NCBI GenBank assembly: GCA_027533185.1
Contig: JAPZTS010000056.1
Location: forward strand, 1-39,758
Reading direction: 5' to 3'
Source: Leptospira sp.
GTDB lineage: Bacteria > Spirochaetota > Leptospiria > Leptospirales > Leptospiraceae
Length of the DNA stretch: 39,758 nt
The notes under the pieces are model-generated. The model had not been told where the DNA came from. It saw nothing but the letters and a program-made list of their open reading frames with translations, and ran no database searches. Of this stretch, positions 1 to 7,115 are shown one piece after another (the first letter of the stretch is position 1; each line of letters opens with the position of its first letter). The position numbers and the translations under genes are program-made.

Positions 1-410
1 CTAGTTTGCCAACCTCTGACGGCATTTTCATTTGGAATTCCAAATATAACGCACTCATTGTTGTTATACTCGTTAAAATCTTTTATAACTTGTGATCCTA
101 CCTCTCCAAAGTGACCTTGCTTTTGAAAATCTGGATGAGTGTGAGTATCTCCCAACTCTCCGCAGGATGCGCCAAGGTTTAAATTTGTATTTATCGGTTT
201 TGAAGTTATGCTGGAATGAGCAACTGCCGCATTATCAACATATCTTAAGTAACAGAAACTCTCTCCGAAAGGATTGTTTTGTATCTTCCAAACAAAATAT
301 TCAAGAGTATATAAACTTTTGAAACTCCAGCTAGCTGCCTTTACAAATTTTAAAAAATAAAAAATTTCTAAAATGGATTCTTTAAACTTTTTATTATAGA
401 TTTTTTTCAT
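1..410 (-). CDS. GNAT-like acetyltransferase, cut by left window edge
   Basis: An open frame of 136 codons runs from an ATG at 410 to the window edge with no stop, so only the N-terminal part is visible. It begins MKKIYNKKFKESILEIF and contains WKIQNNPFGESF and THPDFQKQGHFGEVG, followed by FGIPNENAVRGW. This order (WK..NNPFG, then an HPD...GxF acetyl-CoA loop, then FGIPNENA.GW) is typical of GNAT acetyltransferases found in polysaccharide loci, an identification from family memory. Its ATG overlaps the TGA of the upstream MaoC gene as ATGA, which supports the start and places it in the same operon. It probably acylates an amino-sugar, but the substrate is unknown. The only other frame of similar length here lies on the plus strand and resembles nothing. 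Confidence 0.72.
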   Translation of the reverse strand, partial: MKKIYNKKFKESILEIFYFLKFVKAASWSFKSLYTLEYFVWKIQNNPFGESFCYLRYVDNAAVAHSSITSKPINTNLNLGASCGELGDTHTHPDFQKQGHFGEVGSQVIKDFNEYNNNECVIFGIPNENAVRGWQT

Positions 411-814
411 ATACTTGTCTTGAATTTTGAATTATACACAATTGCTTCACCAACCAAAACATTCTCTTCGATATTACTCAATATTTTAGTTTCGATCACT
501 GCACTACCTTTGAATCGATCGATATCTAAGATTATTAATTTCACAAAATACTTTTGTCCAACATAAACAGGTAAAGAGAAATTTAAAGATTGTTTTCTAT
601 AAATTGTACCTTCTCCGGGAAATATATTTCCTAGTATTTTAGAAAAAACGGATGCCACGAGGATTCCATGCACTATGGGCTTTTTGAAAATAGTCTTGGC
701 AGCAAATTCAAAATTTAAATGTATTGGGTTATGATCACCAGAGAGTTCTGCAAATTTTTCGACATCATTTTGGGAAAACATTATTTCTTCTTCATATGAA
801 TCATTGATTTTCAT
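407..814 (-). CDS. MaoC-family (R)-specific enoyl-CoA hydratase
   Basis: The 135-residue protein is a single hotdog domain of the size usual for short MaoC/PhaJ hydratases. The hydratase-2 motif is visible as SGDHNPIHL, with the catalytic Asp and His in D-x4-H spacing, followed by the IVHGIL turn. The family adds water reversibly to trans-2-enoyl-CoA giving (R)-3-hydroxyacyl-CoA in the cytoplasm. Its place in a sugar operon, between a polysaccharide deacetylase and a GNAT acetyltransferase, suggests that it supplies a hydroxyacyl-CoA for decorating a sugar; this is inference. A second MaoC protein lies at 17.5 kb and differs at the active-site loop. The ATG at 814 is the natural start, although no strong ribosome binding site is seen. 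Confidence 0.85.
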   Translation of the reverse strand: MKINDSYEEEIMFSQNDVEKFAELSGDHNPIHLNFEFAAKTIFKKPIVHGILVASVFSKILGNIFPGEGTIYRKQSLNFSLPVYVGQKYFVKLIILDIDRFKGSAVIETKILSNIEENVLVGEAIVYNSKFKTSI

Positions 815-856
815 TGTGAATTCTTTTGAGCTTCTCCTCTAGGCTAACGGTTGCAA

Positions 857-1699
857 CTACGAATAGGAAATTTTCAATGTAGTAAATTTTCGATAAAGTC
901 TTCGAGACAACCTATTTGACTTTATAATTTGTGACTTTAGGTCACCATAGATATCGGGGTTCACTAACGAAAATCTATTTATAAATTTACTGCCGATTGA
1001 AAAGCCGCCAGTTTCAATAGTATAAATATAGTCATACTGAAGCTTTATTTTCTGTCGTGAATAGAAAGAGAATAATCCGTTAGGAAATGCGAAATGATTA
1101 ATTGTTAGTTTATTATTTAGCTTTTTCATAAAAGCCTCAGAATTTCCAAGCTCACGGTCAATAAACTTCTCCCCATACAAAGTGAAAGGTTGATGATAAT
1201 AACCATGATATCCTAAATTTATTAATTTATTATCAGAAAAAGAATTTAGTTCATCTAAAACAAAAGGTCTATAAGAATCATTCATCAATTTACTTTTATA
1301 TACTTCTAGCTGTTTGTATGTTAGAGAATAATCAGTGTTCCAATAATTAGTTTTATGATCTGAAATAGCAACCAAATCCCATAAAAAAGGAATTTGATTC
1401 TCAATATTGAATCCTGTCAAAAATATTATGAATGGAATATTCAACTCATCCGCAATTTTAATAAAAAGAGAATTATTAAAATATCCGTCATCAAATGTAA
1501 CAACGCAATTTTTTCTTCCCTTAATTGCATTCTCTGGTAGACAAAAATTGTAACCCTCGTTTGCTAAAAAAATAAAAAAATTTCTGATTTCATCAGTATG
1601 AATAAATAACTCTCTATTCACGAGTAAAGGATCAGAATTATTATCATACAAACAATGAAATGTTACACATAAATTTTGAGGGATATTAAACGAACTCAT
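857..1699 (-). CDS. Polysaccharide deacetylase family protein
   Basis: The 280-residue protein has the NodB-type signatures: VVTFDDGYFNN near residue 70 (the two Asp of motif 1) and LGYHGYYHQPF near residue 165 (the metal-binding H-x3/4-H of motif 2). The family removes N- or O-acetyl groups from sugars using a metal ion. No signal peptide or membrane segment is visible at the N-terminus, so a cytoplasmic sugar or lipid-linked intermediate is the more likely substrate. The ATG at 1699 overlaps the stop of the KdsB-like gene as ATGA, showing tight translational coupling. The exact sugar is unknown. Confidence 0.85.
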   Translation of the reverse strand: MSSFNIPQNLCVTFHCLYDNNSDPLLVNRELFIHTDEIRNFFIFLANEGYNFCLPENAIKGRKNCVVTFDDGYFNNSLFIKIADELNIPFIIFLTGFNIENQIPFLWDLVAISDHKTNYWNTDYSLTYKQLEVYKSKLMNDSYRPFVLDELNSFSDNKLINLGYHGYYHQPFTLYGEKFIDRELGNSEAFMKKLNNKLTINHFAFPNGLFSFYSRQKIKLQYDYIYTIETGGFSIGSKFINRFSLVNPDIYGDLKSQIIKSNRLSRRLYRKFTTLKISYS

Positions 1700-2469
1700 A
1701 TAGCTAATACTTGTTTTAAATAACTGTCCTGAAGGCTATCCTTCAATTTGAACAAAACTTCATCAACCTCACCTGGTTCATTGATAGATGGAAATGTATG
1801 ATCCAAACTCACGGACTTCAAGGAGTATTCATTTTCTAATATTCGCATCTGTTCGATGAACTCAATAGATTCAAAAGGTGCTGGCGGAAGAGAAGCAATT
1901 TGCACAAGGAACTCTTTCGTATACCCAATGATACCTAATATCTTTCTGATATACTTGTTTGTGTCTTCAAACTTTCCAAATGCAGGTGATCTCCTAAAAC
2001 AGAATAGGATACGATTCTTTTCGTTCACAAAACACTTAACAAAAGAGTGCCTATCCAATTCATCGACTGCTTCAATGGGACCAGTAGCATTCCAGCTAAC
2101 AGTATTAACCTGATCTTCTTTTATAGATTTTACAAAAAACTGCAAATCTTCTGGCAATAACAAAGGCTCATCAGCTTGCAATAATACCACATGGGAACAA
2201 TCAACTTTTTGAACCGCTTCTGCAATTCGACTTGTGCCATTTTTATGGGTATTCGCAGTACGAATGACTTTACCTCCGTGTTTTTCTATGAGCGACTGGA
2301 CTTCATCATCACAGGTTGCAACGTAAACATCATCGAATGCTCCAGAAAGCAAAGCTCGTCTCCGAACATGCTCAATCATAGGTAGGCCATGAATTTCATA
2401 CAAAACTTTCCTAGGAAAGCGAACGGATGCAAGGTGAGCAGGAATAAAAGCTACGATTTTTTTACTCAT
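1696..2469 (-). CDS. kdsB: KdsB-like CMP-ulosonate cytidylyltransferase
   Basis: This is a cytidylyltransferase of about 257 residues, the usual length for 3-deoxy-manno-octulosonate cytidylyltransferase. The nucleotide-binding start IPAHLASVRFPRKVL, TANTHKNGTSRIAEA and LQADEPLL match the KdsB motifs IPARxxSxRxPxK, THxSGTDRxxEx and QGDEP, with departures (Asn-Gly for Ser-Gly, Ala for Gly). The family joins CTP to Kdo to give CMP-Kdo. ATG 2469 is preferred over an upstream in-frame codon at 2487 because it overlaps the SDR stop as ATGA. The motif departures and its partners (KdsA paralogue, two SDRs, pyruvate aldolase) suggest a Kdo-like variant sugar and a locus-specific paralogue of the housekeeping enzyme; this is inference. 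Confidence 0.85.
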   Translation of the reverse strand: MSKKIVAFIPAHLASVRFPRKVLYEIHGLPMIEHVRRRALLSGAFDDVYVATCDDEVQSLIEKHGGKVIRTANTHKNGTSRIAEAVQKVDCSHVVLLQADEPLLLPEDLQFFVKSIKEDQVNTVSWNATGPIEAVDELDRHSFVKCFVNEKNRILFCFRRSPAFGKFEDTNKYIRKILGIIGYTKEFLVQIASLPPAPFESIEFIEQMRILENEYSLKSVSLDHTFPSINEPGEVDEVLFKLKDSLQDSYLKQVLAI

Positions 2470-3212
2470 TGAGGGAAGACTCCACAATCTACATTGATAT
2501 TTTGACCTGTAATAGCTGAAGCCATTTCAGATGAAAGTAAGACACACATATCACCCACTTCTTTGGATGTTGGCATTCGCCCTAGAGCCGAGTTTCCTTT
2601 TGTAAAATCTGCTATAAACTGTTCGGGATTTCCTTTCGCAGGGGAATATTCTTCCATGAGGGCGTCTTTTAAACCATCTGTAAGGATAAGGACTGGGCAA
2701 AGTCCATTGACTCGAATCCCTTTGGGTCCCAATTCTTTTGCAAGAGACTGAGTTAAACCATTCATCGCAAATTTGGAAGCAACATACATAGAATTATTTG
2801 AACTTCCTCTTTTGCCAGCGATACTTGAAATATTAATGATGGATGCGCCAGCTTTCATAGTCGTGATGGCCGCCTTACAACCCCAAAATGCACTTTTTAA
2901 GTTTGTATTGATAATTCTTTCAAAAAATGATTCATCAATTTTTTCGATTGGTTTCCATTCGGAGAAACCAGCATTGTTTACATAAACATCCAAACGACCT
3001 GTCCACTCCATCGCGGTTGCTACTAAGTCTAGGTGACTTTTTTCCTTACTTACGTCTACAGAAACAAAACGTACTTTATCAGAGAAGGACTTTAAATCCA
3101 TCGAAGTTCTTGCCCCGACTACAACTCGGTAGCCAGCATTCACAAAAGATTCAGTTATGCCTAAACCTATGCCTTTATTTCCACCTGTGATAATTGCTGT
3201 TTTTGCGTTCAT
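2466..3212 (-). CDS. SDR-family oxidoreductase (FabG-like)
   Basis: This is a classical short-chain dehydrogenase/reductase of about 248 residues. The N-terminal TGGNKGIG is the NAD(P) glycine motif, NNAG follows mid-protein, and the catalytic Ser (INISSIAG) and Tyr-x3-Lys (YVASK) are present. ATG 3212 gives an ATGA overlap with the preceding SDR and is favoured over a codon four residues upstream. Two SDRs in tandem between a pyruvate aldolase and a cytidylyltransferase suggest oxidation followed by reduction at a sugar carbon, for example a C-epimerisation or preparation of a keto group for amination. Substrate and cofactor preference cannot be read from the sequence. Confidence 0.85.
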   Translation of the reverse strand: MNAKTAIITGGNKGIGLGITESFVNAGYRVVVGARTSMDLKSFSDKVRFVSVDVSKEKSHLDLVATAMEWTGRLDVYVNNAGFSEWKPIEKIDESFFERIINTNLKSAFWGCKAAITTMKAGASIINISSIAGKRGSSNNSMYVASKFAMNGLTQSLAKELGPKGIRVNGLCPVLILTDGLKDALMEEYSPAKGNPEQFIADFTKGNSALGRMPTSKEVGDMCVLLSSEMASAITGQNINVDCGVFPQ

Positions 3213-3991
3213 ATCGTCATACAACTGAAGCCACCATCAACCTCAATCTCAGCTCCTGTTACAAAGCTAGCCGCATCCGAAGCTAACCATAAGATCGCTC
3301 CAATGAGTTCGGATGGTTCTCCGTAGCGATTCATCGGTGTATGTCCAAGAATTGCTTTTTCTCTTTCTGGTGTGATAAAGTTCTTACGATTCCATTCGGT
3401 AGGAAAAAATCCAGGACGAATTGCATTCACACGAACGCCTTTGGTCCCCCACTCTCTACCTAAATTTTGAGTCAGGTTTTTGATTCCAGCTTTTGCAACG
3501 GAATACGTAAATGCTTTTGACAAAGGAGGACCAGAAGATGCCGAAGAAATATTGATGATAGAGCCTTTGCCTTTTTCTACCAGATACTTTCCATAGACTT
3601 GGCAACCTAAAAAAGTTCCCGTCACTTGCGAATCTAAAATCGAATTCCATTCTTCCAATGATATCTCAAAGAAGGGACTTGGGCCGTTAATACCAGCACC
3701 GTTGATTACGATATCCAAATCATTATAAACTTCTAATATTTTGGCTAAAACAGATTCATGTTGGTCTTTTTTGGTAACATCCAAAGCAAGTGCTAAAGGT
3801 TTAGGAAGGCCTTCCGCTTCAATTTCCTCTGCAATTTTCTCTGCTTTTTCTAATCGAAGGTCTAAGATTGTTACCTTACAGCCTGCGCGCGCAAGACCTT
3901 TCGCCATCTCTCCACAAAGATGCCCACCGGCTCCTGTGATAGCTGCCACTTTGTTTTCTAAATTGAAAAGTTTATCAATATATCCGTTCAA
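3209..3991 (-). CDS. SDR-family oxidoreductase
   Basis: This 260-residue classical SDR is related to but clearly different from its downstream neighbour. The cofactor motif TGAGGHLCG, an acidic residue at the end of beta-2 (TILDL, suggesting NAD), NGAG, INISSASSG and the catalytic YSVAK are all visible. The start at 3991 is a TTG; the frame has no ATG between it and the Rossmann motif, and GGTAGGAT lies just upstream. The frame begins 8 bases after the aldolase stop. It probably oxidises or reduces a hydroxyl of an ulosonate or its precursor, but the substrate is unknown. Confidence 0.85.
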   Translation of the reverse strand: MNGYIDKLFNLENKVAAITGAGGHLCGEMAKGLARAGCKVTILDLRLEKAEKIAEEIEAEGLPKPLALALDVTKKDQHESVLAKILEVYNDLDIVINGAGINGPSPFFEISLEEWNSILDSQVTGTFLGCQVYGKYLVEKGKGSIINISSASSGPPLSKAFTYSVAKAGIKNLTQNLGREWGTKGVRVNAIRPGFFPTEWNRKNFITPEREKAILGHTPMNRYGEPSELIGAILWLASDAASFVTGAEIEVDGGFSCMTI

Positions 3992-3999
3992 AATCCTAC

Positions 4000-4785
4000 C
4001 TACTTAAAGCTTTCCATGAGTTTTTTCATACTTTCAGCCCATTTCCAAAGTACAAAAAGATCCGACCCTAAAATACAATATGTATAACCCTGATCAAAAT
4101 GTTTCTTCATCGCCTCTTCGGTAACATCTGCTATTTGAGATCCACAACTTTTGCCATATTTTTCGCAAGCGAGGATAACTTTTTTTGAAGCCTCGAGAAC
4201 CAAGGGATGGGTCGTTTGACCAGGCACACCTAACGAGCCTGACATGTCGTATGGTCCAATCATAACTCCATCTACCTCAGGAAAAGAAAGAAGTGAGTCA
4301 ATATTTTCGACGGCAGTAATGGATTCGATTTGAAGGATTAAGGAAGATGTTGCGTTCCAATTTTCAACATATTCATCAAAAATAAAACCATAGTTTTGCG
4401 CTCGATTTACCCCGAAACTCCGTTTTCCTTCTTTCGGGTATTTGTTGATGTCGATGAGATTTCGGACTTCCTCTTTCGTTTGAACCATTGGATATAACAT
4501 TCCATCAGCACCAGAGTCAAGAAGAGGTTTGGTCCAGTCATTGGAGTGGGACACGGGCCTCGGTAGGCACAGGCTACCTTCCGATTGAGCAGCTGCTATG
4601 ATTCGTTGGGCTTGTTCCAAAGAAACTGTTCCATGCTCCATATCAATCGCTATGAAATCAAAACCTGCGCCCGCAAAAGTTTCCGTTATGGATGGATGGG
4701 CATAGGAAACCCATCCCGCAAAAAGTCTTTCGCGGTTTTTAAGTTTGGTTTTTAGTTTTTTTCTTCTTTCAAAAATTTGATTCAT
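4000..4785 (-). CDS. HpcH/HpaI-family class II pyruvate aldolase
   Basis: The protein of about 261 residues has the HpcH/HpaI TIM-barrel signatures: IDMEHGTVS with the catalytic base His, LPRPVSH with the carboxylate-binding Arg, LQIES with a metal-binding Glu, and GPYDMSGSLG with a metal-binding Asp. Family members reversibly cleave 4-hydroxy-2-oxoacids to pyruvate and an aldehyde. In a biosynthetic locus the reverse reaction would build a 3-deoxy-2-ulosonic acid from an aldehyde and pyruvate, which fits the nearby KdsA and KdsB paralogues; this is inference. ATG 4785 is chosen; an in-frame TTG at 4791 overlapping the previous stop as TTGA is an alternative. Confidence 0.85.
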   Translation of the reverse strand: MNQIFERRKKLKTKLKNRERLFAGWVSYAHPSITETFAGAGFDFIAIDMEHGTVSLEQAQRIIAAAQSEGSLCLPRPVSHSNDWTKPLLDSGADGMLYPMVQTKEEVRNLIDINKYPKEGKRSFGVNRAQNYGFIFDEYVENWNATSSLILQIESITAVENIDSLLSFPEVDGVMIGPYDMSGSLGVPGQTTHPLVLEASKKVILACEKYGKSCGSQIADVTEEAMKKHFDQGYTYCILGSDLFVLWKWAESMKKLMESFK

Positions 4786-4787
4786 AC

Positions 4788-5732
4788 TCAAAAAGCCTTT
4801 CCAATTTTGATTAGTCGATGTTGTATTGGTCCATCATAGGGATGATAAAAAGGCGGTTTTAAAGAATAATATTTCTGATGCCATGGGCAAAGTTCGTCGA
4901 CGATTACTTGATCTAAATTCGACCAAGGATAATCTCCAAATCTCACAGTCGTTCCATCAGGAAAAGTTTTTTCAATTCTATTGCAACAGTAGAAATATGA
5001 ATCTTGCTTTTTTGCAACTTCCCGCATATCTTGAAAGTATGCAGAAATAACATCTATATCCATTTCCTGCATGGATGCAATATTGATAAAAAGATCAATA
5101 GGCATTGATTGTATAATTTCATGCCGTGTTGCTTGTAAAGCGACTAGATCAAAACTATTTTCTTCAGTATTGTTGGGACTTTCCTGAATCAATGCAAAAC
5201 TTAAACCACTCTTTCGGTCTATATACTTTTTGAGAAAGATTAAATCGACAAGTAGGGTTTTACTCAAATTCACCAAAACCACTTTTTTTGCGAAACCAGT
5301 TAGAAGTAATAATAAGCTCATCGAACAGAATCCATCTCCTATTACAGCAACTGTTCGATCTTTGGAAAACCAATTTTGATTTTCTAGTTTATTCATCAAA
5401 AAAGATAATGTTAATGATTGTCTTAAAACATCTAAATCATATCCTCTATTCTGAATCTTAGTCATTTCAGCAGCAATTATATCTACCGAAAAAAATCCAG
5501 GAGATGCATAGCCAAACTTTCGAAATTTAGATTGGAGGATTCTATGAGCCCATTTCCGAAGACCTGTGTATTCCGTTGAAAATCCACCAAAACCAATTAT
5601 ACCCGAGATATCCAATTCTTCTCCGACTTTGAAATCACGATGATATTTTTGCCAATGGGAGGATGTAGCGGATGCATCATCCTCCAAATGATTGACCAAA
5701 TACTGAATAGCTTGGTTTTCAGGGTAAATCAT
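4788..5732 (-). CDS. Putative sugar O-methyltransferase (NanM-like)
   Basis: The 314-residue protein resembles the 'putative sugar O-methyltransferase' family seen in polysaccharide loci. Visible marks are an SAM-fold strand-loop VAVIGDGFCSMSLLLLL near residue 130, a following acceptor strand VVLVNLSK, INIASMQEMDID in the second half and FGDYPWSNLD near the C-terminus. The family is assigned by recollection of this pattern. It presumably puts a methyl group on a hydroxyl of the glycan made by this locus. It lies between the CBS protein and the aldolase, with a stop/start overlap to the latter. It has no membrane segments. Function beyond class is uncertain. Confidence 0.68.
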   Translation of the reverse strand: MIYPENQAIQYLVNHLEDDASATSSHWQKYHRDFKVGEELDISGIIGFGGFSTEYTGLRKWAHRILQSKFRKFGYASPGFFSVDIIAAEMTKIQNRGYDLDVLRQSLTLSFLMNKLENQNWFSKDRTVAVIGDGFCSMSLLLLLTGFAKKVVLVNLSKTLLVDLIFLKKYIDRKSGLSFALIQESPNNTEENSFDLVALQATRHEIIQSMPIDLFINIASMQEMDIDVISAYFQDMREVAKKQDSYFYCCNRIEKTFPDGTTVRFGDYPWSNLDQVIVDELCPWHQKYYSLKPPFYHPYDGPIQHRLIKIGKAF

Positions 5733-5744
5733 TTAGAAATTAAT

Positions 5745-6161
5745 TTATGACAAAATTGCTTTAACAGCAGGATGAAGGTGAAGTAATCCAAGAAGCTTTC
5801 CTGATGCATCTACAACGGGAAGATCCCAAACGTGTTTTTTTTCCATAACATCGACGGCATCAATTAATTTTGTGTTAGCTGTCGTTGTAATTGGAGATTT
5901 AATGCAATGGTCCAAAGCGTCATCCACGAAGAGTGCAGAAAAAGGTTTTTGAATTTTCAGTAGTTTTCTACGAACGTCACCGTCTGTAACGAGGCCCAAT
6001 AGTTTTCCTTCCGTGTTTGTGATGCAAGCGATTCCTAAATTGAAGCGACTCATTGCCTCCAATGCCTCTTTGAAGAGTATGGATTCCGGAAGAACTGGAA
6101 ATTTATCCAAAGGAATCATTACATCCTGAACTGGTTTATTTCGATTAATCTCTGTGGACAT
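5745..6161 (-). CDS. Stand-alone CBS-domain pair, KdsD-tail-like
   Basis: The protein of about 138 residues is two CBS domains and nothing else. GLVTDGDVRRKL in the first domain and LPVVDASGKLLGLLHLHPAVKAIL in the second (quoted in parts: LPVVDASGK, LLHLHPAVK) are the hallmark phrases of the CBS tail of arabinose-5-phosphate isomerase KdsD/KpsF. The SIS isomerase domain is absent. ATG 6161 is preferred over an upstream codon at 6182, because GGAG lies 6 bases before it. The start lies inside the end of kdsA, overlapping it by 17 bases. It may regulate the KdsA paralogue or bind a nucleotide, possibly CMP or CTP; this is inference. Confidence 0.82.
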   Translation of the reverse strand: MSTEINRNKPVQDVMIPLDKFPVLPESILFKEALEAMSRFNLGIACITNTEGKLLGLVTDGDVRRKLLKIQKPFSALFVDDALDHCIKSPITTTANTKLIDAVDVMEKKHVWDLPVVDASGKLLGLLHLHPAVKAILS

Positions 6162-7023
6162 TGTCTTCTCCAAATTTTTCAAGTAACTCCAATCTCTGTT
6201 CGTGCATAAACTTAGCTTGTGATAACACGTTTTCTAGATATTTGATATCCATTACTGTGTTTGCATCACTCATTGCATTTGGAGGATCGTTATGTACTTC
6301 CATAAACAGTGCATTGATTCCAACTGCACAAGCGCCTCTAACCAAGTGAGGGATGTATTCTCTCTGCCCACCCGATATATTCCCCATAGAAGTTGGTAAC
6401 TGAATGGAATGAGTTGCATCAAAACAAACTGGGTATCCAGTTTCTGCCATGATTGGGAAACATTTGAAGTCATTTACAAGCATATTGTATCCAAAAAAAG
6501 TTCCTCGGTCGGTCAAAATGACAGCCTTACAACCGTGAGCTTCTAACTTTCGAACAGAATTTTTCATATTCCAAGGACTCATAAATTGTCCCTTCTTTAA
6601 GTGAACGGGGCGTCCGGTCTCTGCAGCTGCTCGTAAAATGGATGTTTGCCGACACAGGTAAGCTGGAACTTGAACAAGGTCACAAACCTCTCCTGTTGCC
6701 GCACCCCATGATGGATCTGAGAAGTCAGACGTAACAGGGATTCCAAATTCTTTTCTCACATCAGCAAGAATTTGAAGTCCACCTTCAATACCAAGTCCAT
6801 GAAAGCTATCGGGAGCTGATCTGCAATCTTTGTCGTAACATGCCTTAAAAATCCAAGGTATACCAACGCGATCACAAATTTCTTTGATCCGCTTTGCCAT
6901 CATAAAGGTATGTTCTTTGGATTCGATAGCGCAGGGGCCACCGATGAATGCGAGCGGAAGTTTGTATCCGATCTTTACTTTGGATACGTTACCGTATCCC
7001 ACTTCAATTGTTTTAGGTGTCAT
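6145..7023 (-). CDS. kdsA: KdsA-like 3-deoxy-8-phosphooctulonate synthase
   Basis: The 292-residue protein matches KdsA in length and motifs: GGPCAIES near residue 28, FKACYDKDCRS for PEP and phosphate binding, TDRGTFFGYN, FDATHSIQLP and HNDPPNAMSD. The Cys of GPCAIES together with the later His, Glu and Asp fits the metal-dependent class of KdsA. The reaction is PEP plus D-arabinose 5-phosphate to Kdo-8-phosphate. A good ribosome binding site (AAAGGA) lies 6 bases before ATG 7023. Clustering with a KdsB paralogue, SDRs and an aminotransferase suggests it is a locus-specific paralogue that may accept a different aldose phosphate. The true aldehyde substrate cannot be read from sequence. Confidence 0.9.
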   Translation of the reverse strand: MTPKTIEVGYGNVSKVKIGYKLPLAFIGGPCAIESKEHTFMMAKRIKEICDRVGIPWIFKACYDKDCRSAPDSFHGLGIEGGLQILADVRKEFGIPVTSDFSDPSWGAATGEVCDLVQVPAYLCRQTSILRAAAETGRPVHLKKGQFMSPWNMKNSVRKLEAHGCKAVILTDRGTFFGYNMLVNDFKCFPIMAETGYPVCFDATHSIQLPTSMGNISGGQREYIPHLVRGACAVGINALFMEVHNDPPNAMSDANTVMDIKYLENVLSQAKFMHEQRLELLEKFGEDNVHRD

Positions 7024-7115
7024 GGGTTTCCTTTGGGTTGATAGTATTTTGGTTTTATTAGATTGTTCATTTTACTGATTTTAATTTGAATCATATTCCT
7101 AGATTTTTACTTTTC

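Noticed and set aside
92..322. Plus-strand frame of 76 codons
   Set aside because: It lies opposite the truncated GNAT gene, resembles no family and has no ribosome binding site.
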